Part shown: positions 10,885-21,483 of the stretch, one piece after another | Layout: each line of letters begins with the position of its first letter | Numbering within the stretch: the stretch's first letter is position 1 | NCBI RefSeq assembly: GCF_026212465.1 | Contig: NC_080047.1 | Location: 34,599,495 to 34,663,494, forward strand | Length of the DNA: 64,000 nucleotides | Direction: 5' to 3' | DNA from: Amaranthus tricolor | Taxonomy: Eukaryota > Streptophyta > Magnoliopsida > Caryophyllales > Amaranthaceae | Notes under the pieces: generated by a model | The model's input: the letters and a program-made list of their open reading frames with translations, nothing else | What the model was told of the DNA's origin: nothing | Database searches by the model: none | Translations under genes and position numbers: made by a program

Positions 10885-10897
10885 TGGTATCAGAGCC
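10885..10897 (+). promoter_or_regulatory. Primer-binding site (tRNA-Met type)
   Basis: TGGTATCAGAGCC lies three bases after the 5' LTR end, matching the initiator tRNA-Met 3' end used by plant LTR retroelements. Confidence 0.85.
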
Positions 10898-11519
10898 GTG
10901 TTCTGAATAGGGACACAAAGGTAGGTTACAACGGAACCCAAGTAATTGGTAATTTCGCGTTTTCTGAGAAAGGAAATCGGAAAATTAGGTATTGTTCGCA
11001 TTTTGTTTCAATTGGTAACCACAGGTATAAATTTGATTCTTCCTTGATATTAAATTCTGTGTTAGAGATGGTAGAATTCGATTTAATCATCACACGCTTT
11101 TGATTAAGGGAAAGATTTCTAAAATCTGATGTGATTATCATTGCATGCATGAAAAATTGTTATCTAATAATCGAATTTCTGAAGTTTTCGCATAAATTGA
11201 TTCATATAATTCAATTCTTGATTGTTTAATTGTGGATACCGATAAGAATTTAACAAGCATTTACTCACAAATTTCTGAACATTGCGTTTCTTTTGAAAAT
11301 TTTGGCATATACCATCTGATTCTTGAGCATTCTGCAATATTAGGGTTGTGTATCTGTGCATTCATTGTTGTTTCTGAAAATTTGTTGATTGGGAAAGTTT
11401 CTTGCAAGATTGTGGCTGGTGATTATCTGAATTGTGCTTTTGTTTTGGTCTCTGGAAAATTCGTTGTGGAAATCTTCTTGCAGGTTCTGAATATTAGTTG
11501 TCCTACCATTGTCTTGTTT

Positions 11520-13475
11520 ATGAAGAACTTGAAAAACATGGATGTGGATGAGAAAATAGAAACCCTTACCAATTTACTCCAACAATTAGCTGTTATAGTA
11601 GCCAATAACATGGGGAACCAAGCGGATAGACCTCAACAGCACCCACAAAACCATAGGAACAATGAGGATAAAACTGTGAAGATTGACTTACCTAGTTTTG
11701 ATGGACACTCTCCAGACCCAGAGGTGTACCGGGATTGGGAAGCTAATATGGAAAGATACTTTGACTTTAAGGAAACCACACCTGAACAACAATTTAAGCT
11801 AGCTAAGATTAAACTGACCAAGCTTGCTGCTACATGGTTAAAAGGAGTGCAGAAGCAAAGAAGGAGGGAGGATAGAGAAAGAATCAGTACATGGGAAAAA
11901 CTGAGGAAGCACTTAAGGAGGAAGTATGTCCCACGCAATTATAGACAGCAACTATGCATACAATGGGGAACATTAAGACAAGAAAATAGAACTGTGTCTG
12001 AGTATATCCTAGAATGGGAACAGTTATCTGTTGTTTATGACACTAATGAGACTGAGGAGATGAAGATTGGGAAATTCATAGGTGGTCTAAGGGAAGATTT
12101 GAGGAGAAAACTAGAGTTGACCCCAAACCTTAATTTCAGCCTAGCTTGTAGCAATGCCCTTACCCTAGAGAAACACTCCAAGAAGAAATCAAACATAGGC
12201 AGCACCTACCATAGACCAATGAGGAATTATAACCCAAGAAATGTTGCAGCACCAACACCCACTGTGACTCAGACCAATGCACCAGGTAGAATCCCACCAA
12301 TGACTAATACCACTAAGGACAAAAATCCCAGGGACTTGAAGGGGGTTGTTTGCTTTAAGTGTCATGGGCATGGTCACCTTAAGAACGAGTGTCCCAATGC
12401 TAGAGCCTTCACCGTGCAGGAGTGGGCAGAGATTAGAGAAGTTGGTAGACCCAGGGCCATGATGGTTAGCAGGAATGGGAAAGAGGAATTAGTTTGGCCT
12501 TCAACATCTGAGGAAGATCCTGATGGTACATACTTTGTTAATGATGAAGGAGTCTTGGAGACTTTTGAGGGAACTGAGGACAGTGAGGAAGAAGGGGACA
12601 GAGAGGAAGTCTACCCTGAACTAGATATGCAAAATTTGTTAATTAGAAGGAACTTTCATGCTACACCAAGGATTAAACCCAATGATCAAAGAGAGAACAT
12701 CTTCCAAACCAAATGTAAAATTAAGAACAAAGTTTGTGACTTAATCATAGATGGGGGGAGTGAAACCAATTGTATTAGCAAGGATTTAGTTTAGACCTTG
12801 GACTTAGAAACTAAGCCATACCCACACCCTTATAAGCTGAAATGGTTGGATAGCAAGGCCAGTGGGTTTGTGAAGAAGAGATGCTTGATCCAGTTTGCTA
12901 TAGGGTCATTCAAAGATAAAGTCCTTTGTGATGTATTGGACATGACTGCCTGTCATGTGCTCTTAGGTAGACCCTGGCAGCATGACAAAAGGACCTTACA
13001 TAATGGTTACACTAATGTTTACACCTTGAGGCATGAAGAGAAACTTAAGGATCTTATGCCCCTGCCACCCCACAGAACCTTACCTCCAAAGCAATCAGTG
13101 GGCAGTAACCCCACCTTACCCTCACAGAAACTAGTAGGCACCTTACTTCAACAGAAACCTGTAGGTAGTGTGTCCTTGATAAATAGAAAAGTGAGTATTA
13201 AGGAGATTAGAAGAGAAGGATTAGCCTTTCTCTTGTTCAATAAGGAAGTTAAACAGGAAGGTAGTCAGTCAGACCCTAGAATCATTAGCTTGTTGGAGCA
13301 ATTTGCTGATGTCTTTCCTACAGAACTACCAAAAGGGCTACCCCCAATAAGGGGTATTGAACATCAAATTGACTTAATACCAGGAGCAGCATTACCCAAT
13401 AGGCCTGCCTATAGAACTAGTCCTGAGGAAACCAAGGAACTACAATGACAAATTCAGAAACTTATGGATAGAGGA
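11520..13475 (+). pseudogene. Gypsy gag-protease with remnant of pol
   Basis: I place the start at ATG 11520 or 11538 (MDVDEKIETL). Gag includes LPSFDGHSPDPEVYRDWEANM (the capsid retrotransposon-gag region) and a CCHC knuckle CFKCHGHGHLKNEC at 12351-12392. The protease motif is LIIDGGSETNCIS, with Gly in place of the usual Ser after the catalytic Asp; I recall this variant in some plant chromoviruses. A TAG at 12792-12794 interrupts the protease region. The frame then continues through a spacer with LLGRPWQHDKR and GIEHQIDLIPGA to a TGA at 13446-13448, just before the deletion breakpoint. RT, RNase H and integrase are gone. CRM/Galadriel-like placement is an inference from the spacer motifs. 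Confidence 0.8.
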
Positions 13476-13477
13476 TG

Positions 13478-13817
13478 TTATTCAGTTTAATTCATCTACG
13501 ATCCTAGTAATCATTCAGATAACAAGGTGTTTGTTTCTGTTTTGCCATTTTCTGTTTGAGAGGTTGAGTGTTTCAAGCCTTCACAGATTCATACTTCTCC
13601 AAGATCACGTTGATCGTTGAGAGAATTGTGAGGATTAAGGCCTTGCACTCCTTAGGGGAATCAGTGTCTTCTTCCAGGATAAGTAATCATTAAATATTGC
13701 TTAGAATCATCTAAAATCGGTTAATTGATCGAGAAATTCTTCGTCCTTGATTGTCTGGTTTTTTTGAACGATTGAACAAGTTAATCATAATTGATCTTCC
13801 GCTGCAAACTTGTTCCA
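13478..13817 (+). repeat. Truncated 3' LTR of the gypsy element
   Basis: Only the 3' half of the LTR remains, beginning TTATTCAGTTTAATTC and ending TTGTTCCA, followed by TCATT. A few substitutions separate it from the 5' LTR, so the insertion is not fresh. Confidence 0.8.
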
Positions 13818-13822
13818 TCATT

Positions 13823-14670
13823 TCAGCTGAAATTATTTTATAAATAACGGATTATTATTAATTTATGTTTATTTTTTTTGTTCACACCATAAAATTTAAA
13901 CAGAGAATGAACTTTTATTTCACGAATATAATCGAGTATATAATATATCATAGTGCCTCAACTATCAACTTTAGTTTTTGATTGGATTGATCCGTTCAAC
14001 ACTCTAACAATAAATTAGTTTTTGTTATGAAGTTGAAATTGTACGTTTAGGCAATTTGCAATCCCAAAATACCAAATACTTTATACACATTTGGAACAAG
14101 GCGTACCGCAATAAAAATCTAACCAACCGAACTAAAGGTGCTTCATTGTGAAGTAATCATGTAGTGATCACATATAACGCAAGAAATATCAGCTAAATTT
14201 TACACCTACGTAGACATTAATTGGATGCTAATTTTAAAATTATAAAACGACAAATAGTTTAATTTGTCTAACCAGTTATTTCGTCCATCATGTGAACAAC
14301 CTTACGAAATGCATACAACGAATTTTGCCTTTGACACTCCCGATTTAATTGTACCTTTACAGCTTTACTTTAAGTAATTCTATGTGAAAAAAACTCATGG
14401 TGGAACAATTCGATAAACTTTAGGATTATCGTGTGAATTTTTTTAAAGTTTTGGTTATCATGTGAAAAATCTAAAATTTCAGAGTTATCACGTGAAATTT
14501 CCCAAATATTTATGTTATTATTTCTAATCTATAAGAGAAATTTTGTAATTTATAATTATTTTTATTTACATATAATTGTTATAATGATTGGATTTAAAGT
14601 CACATATTATAGAATTACTATCCACTGAATCGAAAACTTGTTTTTTCACAACCAGACAAGAAAACCTTAG
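13823..14670. other. Intergenic DNA with a small triplicated motif
   Basis: No gene. At about 14422-14500 a loose motif (TTATCGTGTGAA, TTATCATGTGAA, TTATCACGTGAA) occurs three times at 35-40 bp spacing, each followed by A/T-rich sequence. Its role is unknown. Confidence 0.4.
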
Positions 14671-14963
14671 GACCCTGATATACTAGGGCCTAAAGTTTCT
14701 AACTTTATTCTTCAAAACACCCAAGACCATTGGTAGGGGTGTTCTATGCAAACAAACAAACAAACACTTCAATAACTAGCAATGAAGAACAATAAGAAAG
14801 AAAGCAATAAACAAAGACACACGATTTACGATGTTAACCCCAATATGGGCTATATCCTCGGTGGTGGTTGCCTTGATTGTATTATGTGAAGCATCAATGG
14901 AGTTCTCAAGAACTCTTACAATGGAGTAATACACTTGGAGAAGAAGAAAAGAGAAAGGGAGGG

Positions 14964-15131
14964 TGTAATGCCCCGAATTTTTCTCTGTGGCATAATTTCC
15001 ATTTTATTCATCTTTCTAGTTACTTTTCTTTAAGTCTAGTTTTTAATTTAAAATAATTTATTATGATATTATTTGTGGATTATTATAACTATCTCTTTTA
15101 TGCTTTATAATGTGATTTAAAAGGAGCGTAA

Positions 15132-15206
<75 letters not shown>

Positions 15207-17619
15207 GTTGTTGTTGTTGTTGTCGTCGTGTTAATATATTATTTTCATTAAATTTATGTACTACTATTATATGTCCTAGGTTATTTATTTTTGGACCAAC
15301 TTGTGGTAACAAGTTTTAAATTAGGATGACTAAATATATTTTTTTTTAGTACACTATTATCATGATAAGCTTTTAAAATTAGTGTTTAATTAGGTTAATT
15401 GATTCTAATTTATGCTTAATTAATTGGTACATTCTAGAATGGAATGAATGCATGAACATCCTTCAAATCTTTTCATTTTCTTTTCTTCAAGTTGATTGAA
15501 CTTCCTAATGCTCATAAATTCTCAACCATTATGAAGAGTCTTTTGGGATGGTTTTTCCCCTCCTATAAATACTAGCCTATTGTTATGGAAATTTTCATTC
15601 ATTCATAAACTAGCTCATAAACTTTCTTTCTCTCATTCTTTTCTCTCAAAATAAAAAAAAAAGAATACTTGCTTTATTTTTCTTCAAGTGTCAAAATATT
15701 ATCATATTTTTGGGTAACTTTTGAAGACTTATTTTGAATTATTCAAGCTTACTTCAAGGAATTTATTTTGCAAATTATTTGGGAGATTTTCTTGGAGTTT
15801 TCTTTAATCTTCTAAAGATTATTACTTTCCTCCATTATCCAGGTAACTAGATTTTTCTTCACTTAGTTTCTTAATTAAACATAGAAGTCTTGTTTAGAAT
15901 TAATTAAAATTTAAATTGATTAATTCGGTTTTATATAGTAAATTTTGCTTTAATTATTTTCGTGCATATATTATTGTTATTTTAATCTTCTATGATGTGT
16001 TATAACATAGATTAAATTAGGATTGGTTAAAATTTATTTTCGTGATTTGAATAATTTTATTTTAAATTATTATGAAAATCTGGAAAATCTACACTTTTTA
16101 TTAATAGTAATTTGGCTGTAATTTATTGATTTTAATTTATTTCCACATTATTTTAACACTAAAATATGTTACAATCAGTAGGTAATAGTGTAAATTAATT
16201 TTGATGAATTTGGGTTTAATTTTACAAAATTATTATTTAATAATGGCTTAAACTAGTTAATTTGAATTTTGTGAATTAATTAAGGTTAAGAGGAATTAAA
16301 ATCTGATTTAATTTATTAATTTATTATTTTTGGTCATGTACCTAATTGCTTGGTTATGTGTTAATTTCATGTACTACTTGTTTATTTAATTAGATAGTTT
16401 ATGACCATTTGTTGTTAAAGTCATGTAAATAGAGAACTTGACTTTGGCATTGACTTCGACCTTGACCATTGACTTTTGTTGACTATTATAATGGCTATGT
16501 GATTTTATTTTGATGGTTTATAAAACTGTTTTGTTGCTTGTCGACAAGTTTATACTTAAGAATAAAATAACATTGTCTGTAGTATATTCTTGCCAAGAGT
16601 TGTAGTAAGGTGTATTCTTGATTAAGTTCGAATTATCCTTATTCCAAACTCAGACATTACAACTTAAACTGTATGATTTTGATCTTGATTGGTTTTGAAC
16701 TACTCCTTTGGAGTTTTGGTATTTTGGAAATGGTCATTGTGGCCTTTGGGTTCTTAAGGGTAAATCCATAGTGGTTCCTTATGAACATTTGATTTGGTTT
16801 TGGAATTTGACTTTTGGGTTCTTAAGGGTAAATCCATAGTGGTTCCTTATGAACATTGGTTTTGTTGTTATTTGGAAATCGTTGGGTAAGTCCATAGTGG
16901 TTCCTTCGATTGGACAGCACATCTATAGTAGATTGGTTTTAGATTTAGTTGTCGTTCTCGTTATGCTGGATCTTCGGAAAACGAGAGAGATTGGCCATTC
17001 TTAGACAGGGTTATATCATTGTGGTTGACCCGAGGTTCGCCCTGACTTTATCTAGGCTTAGTGGGCCGCGAATTTGTTCACTGCGTCTGTTCCAAGTACG
17101 ACTTGAAAATATTGTTAACTTGATTTTTGTTAAATTGTTTTGGAAAAGTTATCCTTGGTTTTAATTGATTTGGTTACCCTACTTTGGTATTAATTGAATT
17201 GATCAACATTATTTGACTCTATTGGTTTGGCTTGTATGGTTGGATCGTTGTTAATTGGTTTGAATTTTAATTAAGTCTCGCATTAGTTCTTTGTTTAAAT
17301 TTGAACCTTTGTGTTAAGGACAGTCTAGTTACTGGCCACTAAGTGGTAATTTGCGGTTTAGTTGTTGCAGGTGATGATTGAATTCACTCGGAGCGACTGG
17401 GGAATAAGACTGAGAGATGTAGGGTTACCTAGAACATTAAGTTGAAGTTTAGATGTTTTATTTATTTTTGTTTATGGGAGTGTTTTACTCCCTGGATTAT
17501 TATGTAATGACTTTTTGATTTACTTTATTCGAAGTTATAAATTTATTTTGAAAATTTTAGTGACCCAACTTAGTGTATTGTTTCCGCCAATACACCCTAT
17601 ATTAAGACGGGTCATTACA
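14964..17619 (+). repeat. 5' LTR of the Tekay-type element
   Basis: Starts TGTAATGCCCCGAATT and ends GGGTCATTACA. A TATA-like CCTATAAATACTAG lies at about 15571-15584. It contains a TTA run at 15133-15206 and a twice-repeated GGTAAATCCATAGTGGTTCC block. The 71-codon open frame inside (16949-17164) recurs identically in the 3' LTR and is not a gene. Confidence 0.92.
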
Positions 17620-17621
17620 GT

Positions 17622-17634
17622 TGGTATCAGAGCT
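17622..17634 (+). promoter_or_regulatory. Primer-binding site of the Tekay-type element
   Basis: TGGTATCAGAGCT begins two bases after the 5' LTR end and matches the initiator tRNA-Met 3' end. Confidence 0.9.
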
Positions 17635-17771
17635 GAACGATTCCGAGGCTTGCTTGAGTAAGTTACTTGGAATCGAAGCAATTGACTTGACCATAGAGAG
17701 AGGATTACTTGGGTAGTAAGAAATGGGAATTGCTTTTAGAAAAGCAAGGAAGTATGTAAGACTACATATAA

Positions 17772-20700
17772 ATTTCTGTTTTTGTAGGATTCCTCCTAGA
17801 AGATGAACCTCTGCTTAATGATACTGGTGCTACTGCTTCTTTCATCTCTTCTTTCTTTATTGAAAAAGCCAAGTTGAACTCTTCTATGTCTGTTAAATCT
17901 GTGATCTCCCTTCCTAATGGGGAGAAAATTTCTTGTCATCGCGCTTTTCGAAGCGTTCCTGTTATCATTAACGAGGTAGAATTGACTGCAAATCTTAAAG
18001 AGTTCCCCATGGACGAATTCGATGTGATATTCGGCATGGATTGGTTGAAGGAATACCGAGCTGTATTCCATTGTAGGGATGAGAAGGTGGTATTGAGAAA
18101 CCATAAAGGGGAGAGAGTTTCTTATTCTAACACCAAAGCAAAGCCTGGTGTGAAGATCATCTCTGCTATAAAGATGATGAAAATACAAAGGAAAGGGAAT
18201 GAAGTTTTCTTGTGCAAAGTGACTGAAGTCTCCGAAGGCGTTAAGCTTGAAGACATTCCCATTGTCAGAAACTATCCAGATGTATTTCCCGAAGAATTAC
18301 CTGGAATCCCTCCCGAAAGAGATGTAGAATTTGGGATTGATTTGATTCCAGGTACCGCTCCTATTTCTAAACCCCCCTATAGAATGACACCCTCAGAAAT
18401 GCAAGAGTTAAAGACTCAGTTGCAAGTGCTTATCGATAAGGGTTTTATAAGGCCCAATGCTTCTCCTTGGGGTGCTCCAGTTCTATTTGTGAAGAAGAAA
18501 GATGGTAGTATGCGGCTGCGTGTTGACTACCGTGAACTGAACAAGGTAACTATCAAAAATAGATATCCCTTGCCAAGAATTGACGATCTTTTTGATCAAT
18601 TAAAGGGCGCGGGTGTCTTTTCTAAAATTGACCTTAGGTCTGGTTACCATCAGATCCCTGTGAGGGAAGATGATATTCAAAAGACGGCTTTCCGGACTAG
18701 ATATGGGCATTATGAATTTGTCGTCATGCCCTTCGGTCTTACGAATGCCCCTGCTGTGTTTATGGACCAGATGAATAGGTCCTTTCACGAGTTGTTGGAT
18801 GAATGTGTAGTTGTCTTCATTGACGACATCTTGGTATTCTCGAAGGATGAAGAAGAGCATGTTAAACATCTAGAAATGGTGTTAAACATTCTCAGGAAGC
18901 AGAAATGGTTTGCCAAGTTCTCAAAATGTGAATTCTGGCTTAAGAAAGTGGCATTTCTAGGCCATGTTATTAGCAAGGAAGGTGTGAAGGTTGATCCAAC
19001 GAAGATTAAAGCTATTATAGAATGGGCAAGTCCCTCTAGTGTAACTGAAGTTCGGAGTTTTCTAGGACTTGCAGGCTATTATCGAAGGTTTGTGCATAAC
19101 TTCTCTATTATTGCTCAACCTTTGACAAAATTGATGAAGAAAGACTGCAAGTTTAGATGGTCCGAAGAGTGCGAAAAGGCTTTTCAGTTATTGAAAGAAA
19201 AGCTCACATCTGCTCCTGTCTTAGTCTTGCCGATAGAAGGAGAGGAGTATGAGGTGTTTAGTGATGCCTCGAAGAGTGGACTAGGGTGTGTGTTGATGCA
19301 ACGGGGTAAGGTTATTGCCTATGCTTCAAGGCAATTAAAAGTTCATGAGAAGAATTACCCTACGCATGATCTTGAATTGGCTGCAGTGGTGTTTGCATTA
19401 AAGATTTGGCGACACTATTTATATGGTGTTTCGTGCAAGATTTACACTGATCATAAAAGCCTCAAGTATATTTTCACTCAGAAAGAATTGAATATGCGTC
19501 AGAGGCGCTGGCTCGAGCTTGTCAAGGATTATGAATTGACCTTGGAGTATAAGGAAGGAAAGGCTAATAGGGTTGCTGATGCCCTGAGTCGAAAGCCTGG
19601 ACCCTTGCTGAATTTTATGAAGGTTCTCTCTAAGGACTTATGTGAGGAATTCCGCAAGATGGAAATTGAAGTGGTATCATTGGGTGGGGTTAAAGCTCGC
19701 TTAAGCGCTATGAGTTCTGAGCCTGCTCTTTATGCTGAGTTAAGAGAGAAGCAACAGAATGATCCTAAGCTTCGGAAGATTCGGGCTGCAAAGGCTCAAG
19801 GACGAGCTGGGAGTTTTGATATTGCAGAGGATGGGAGTATGAAGTTCAAAGGGCGATGGTGTGTGCCTAATGATCCGATTTTGAAGAACGAAATCATGAG
19901 TGAAGCTCATAACACTCCTTATTCAGTACATCCTGGAGGTTCGAAGATGTATAAGGACCTCAAGCTAAGCTTTTGGTGGCCTTGTATGAAAAAAGAGGTT
20001 GCTGAATTTGTTGCCAAGTGTTTGGTGTGTCAGAAGGTGAAGATTGAGCATCAAAGGCCAGGTGGTTTGTTACAACCCCTTCCTATTCCAGCATGGAAGT
20101 TTGACTCCGTTTCCATGGATTTTGTGATGGGGCTTCCTAATGCCGCTGGTGGCTTGAATGCAGTGTGGGTAATAGTTGATCGCTTGACCAAGGTTGCCAG
20201 ATTTATTCCTATGAAGAAGACTTGGTCAATGGAACAAATGGCGGAGGCTTATTCAAATGAAATCATAAGGTTGCATGGTGTACCTAGGGAAATTGTGTCC
20301 GATCGTGATCCCAGGTTCTTATCTCATTTCTGGTCCTCGTTACAAAAGGCTTTTGGTACTAAGTTGAAGTTGAGTACCGCTTTCCATGCTGCAACTGATG
20401 GGCAAACGGAGAGAACAATCCAGACTTTGGAAGATATGCTCCGTGCTTGTGCCCTGGAATTCCAAGGCTCGTGGGTGAAGTCTTTAAGCTTGGTAGAGTT
20501 CTCTTACAACAACAGCTATCATGCGAGCATCCAAATGGCTCCCTATGAGGCTCTTTATGGTAGGAAATGTCGTAGTCCTACTTTCTGGAGCGACATAAGT
20601 GATTCGTTGGTGTTGGGACCCGATCTTATCCAATCTACTATAGATAAGGTCAAAGTTATTCAAGCAAAGATGAAGGCTGCCCAGGATCGACAAAAGTCTT

Positions 20701-21167
20701 ATGCCGATTTGAGTAGGAGACCTATTACTTATGATGTTGGGGATAAGGTGCTTTTGAAGGTGTCCCCAATGAAGGGAGTAATGAGATTTGGTGTGAAGGG
20801 CAAGCTCAGCCCTAAGTATGTGGGTCCTTATGAGGTACTTGAGAGGATTGGTGAAGTGGCTTATAAGTTGGCTTTGCCAGTCGAGCTATCTAAGGTTCAC
20901 AATGTGTTCCATGTCTCTCAGTTACGGCGTTATCGAAGTGACCCTTCGCATGTTATAGCCGTAGAGTCGGTAGAGGTCAACCCTAATTTGACTTTCGAGG
21001 AGAAGCCAGTCAAAATCCTTGATCGTCAGGTACGTTCTCTGAGGAGAAAGGAAGTGCCATTAGTGAAAGTTTTGTGGCGTAGTCAAAAGTATGAACAAGC
21101 CACCTGGGAAACTGAGGAGTCAATGCGACTTAAGTATCCCGAGTTGTTTGTAGCCGAACAAAGGTAA
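17772..21167 (+). CDS. pol: Chromovirus Pol: protease, RT, RNase H, integrase, chromodomain
   Basis: One unbroken frame. The first in-frame ATG is at 17886, but the protease motif [11 protein letters not shown] (17817-17849) lies upstream of it with no ATG, as if the frame was made to be read on from Gag. Counting from 17874: RT has LRVDYRELN and the catalytic FIDD at about 315-318; RNase H has FSDAS (about 463), DLEL and YTDHKSL. Integrase has a zinc-binding region ending CLVCQK and a D,D35E triad at Asp749, Asp810 and Glu846. A chromodomain spans about 1041-1092 ([18 protein letters not shown]), which marks the Tekay/Del group. No stop or frameshift is seen. Without Gag it would need particles from another copy. 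Just upstream, CCTCCTAGAAGA (PPRR) resembles a Tekay Gag start and lies in a different frame. Confidence 0.9.
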   Translation: MSVFVGFLLEDEPLLNDTGATASFISSFFIEKAKLNSSMSVKSVISLPNGEKISCHRAFRSVPVIINEVELTANLKEFPMDEFDVIFGMDWLKEYRAVFHCRDEKVVLRNHKGERVSYSNTKAKPGVKIISAIKMMKIQRKGNEVFLCKVTEVSEGVKLEDIPIVRNYPDVFPEELPGIPPERDVEFGIDLIPGTAPISKPPYRMTPSEMQELKTQLQVLIDKGFIRPNASPWGAPVLFVKKKDGSMRLRVDYRELNKVTIKNRYPLPRIDDLFDQLKGAGVFSKIDLRSGYHQIPVREDDIQKTAFRTRYGHYEFVVMPFGLTNAPAVFMDQMNRSFHELLDECVVVFIDDILVFSKDEEEHVKHLEMVLNILRKQKWFAKFSKCEFWLKKVAFLGHVISKEGVKVDPTKIKAIIEWASPSSVTEVRSFLGLAGYYRRFVHNFSIIAQPLTKLMKKDCKFRWSEECEKAFQLLKEKLTSAPVLVLPIEGEEYEVFSDASKSGLGCVLMQRGKVIAYASRQLKVHEKNYPTHDLELAAVVFALKIWRHYLYGVSCKIYTDHKSLKYIFTQKELNMRQRRWLELVKDYELTLEYKEGKANRVADALSRKPGPLLNFMKVLSKDLCEEFRKMEIEVVSLGGVKARLSAMSSEPALYAELREKQQNDPKLRKIRAAKAQGRAGSFDIAEDGSMKFKGRWCVPNDPILKNEIMSEAHNTPYSVHPGGSKMYKDLKLSFWWPCMKKEVAEFVAKCLVCQKVKIEHQRPGGLLQPLPIPAWKFDSVSMDFVMGLPNAAGGLNAVWVIVDRLTKVARFIPMKKTWSMEQMAEAYSNEIIRLHGVPREIVSDRDPRFLSHFWSSLQKAFGTKLKLSTAFHAATDGQTERTIQTLEDMLRACALEFQGSWVKSLSLVEFSYNNSYHASIQMAPYEALYGRKCRSPTFWSDISDSLVLGPDLIQSTIDKVKVIQAKMKAAQDRQKSYADLSRRPITYDVGDKVLLKVSPMKGVMRFGVKGKLSPKYVGPYEVLERIGEVAYKLALPVELSKVHNVFHVSQLRRYRSDPSHVIAVESVEVNPNLTFEEKPVKILDRQVRSLRRKEVPLVKVLWRSQKYEQATWETEESMRLKYPELFVAEQR

Positions 21168-21227
21168 TTATTTCGTCCTTGTTTCGTTATCTTTCTTTTT
21201 GTAAGTTTCGAGGACGAAACTTTTTAT

Positions 21228-21240
21228 AAGTGGGTAGGAT
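21228..21240 (+). promoter_or_regulatory. Polypurine tract
   Basis: AAGTGGGTAGGAT immediately precedes the 3' LTR, the expected place for plus-strand priming. The preceding TTTCGAGGACGAAAC is an inverted repeat common just before the PPT in Tekay elements. Confidence 0.7.
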
Positions 21241-21408
21241 TGTAATGCCCCGAATTTTTCTCTGTGGCATAATTTCCATTTTATTCATCTTTCTAGTTAC
21301 TTTTCTTTAAGTCTAGTTTTTAATTTAAAATAATTTATTATGATATTATTTGTGGATTATTATAACTATCTCTTTTATGCTTTATAATGTGATTTAAAAG
21401 GAGCGTAA

Positions 21409-21483
<75 letters not shown>

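Larger units (their letters stand above)
10192..13817 (+). mobile_element. Ty3/gypsy chromovirus-like element, pol deleted
   Basis: A 690 bp 5' LTR (10192-10881, TG...CA), a primer-binding site, gag, protease and the start of the reverse-transcriptase region are followed by an abrupt switch at about 13471-13480 into the last 340 bp of the 3' LTR (to 13817). The 5 bp TCATT lies on both sides (10187-10191, 13818-13822). So the element inserted whole and later lost RT, RNase H, integrase and half of an LTR. The junction sits in GAGGAT.TTATTCAG, shared by both partners. Confidence 0.85.

Noticed and set aside
16949..17164. 71-codon open frame, repeated at 23226-23441
   Set aside because: Both lie inside the identical LTRs of the Tekay-type element; no coding features.
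17622..17634. TGGTATCAGAGC phrases (also 6055, 10885, 59284) as tRNA genes
   Set aside because: They are primer-binding sites; no cloverleaf or A/B boxes surround them.
18600..18976. Minus frames opposite chromovirus pol
   Set aside because: Shadows of the reverse-transcriptase coding region.
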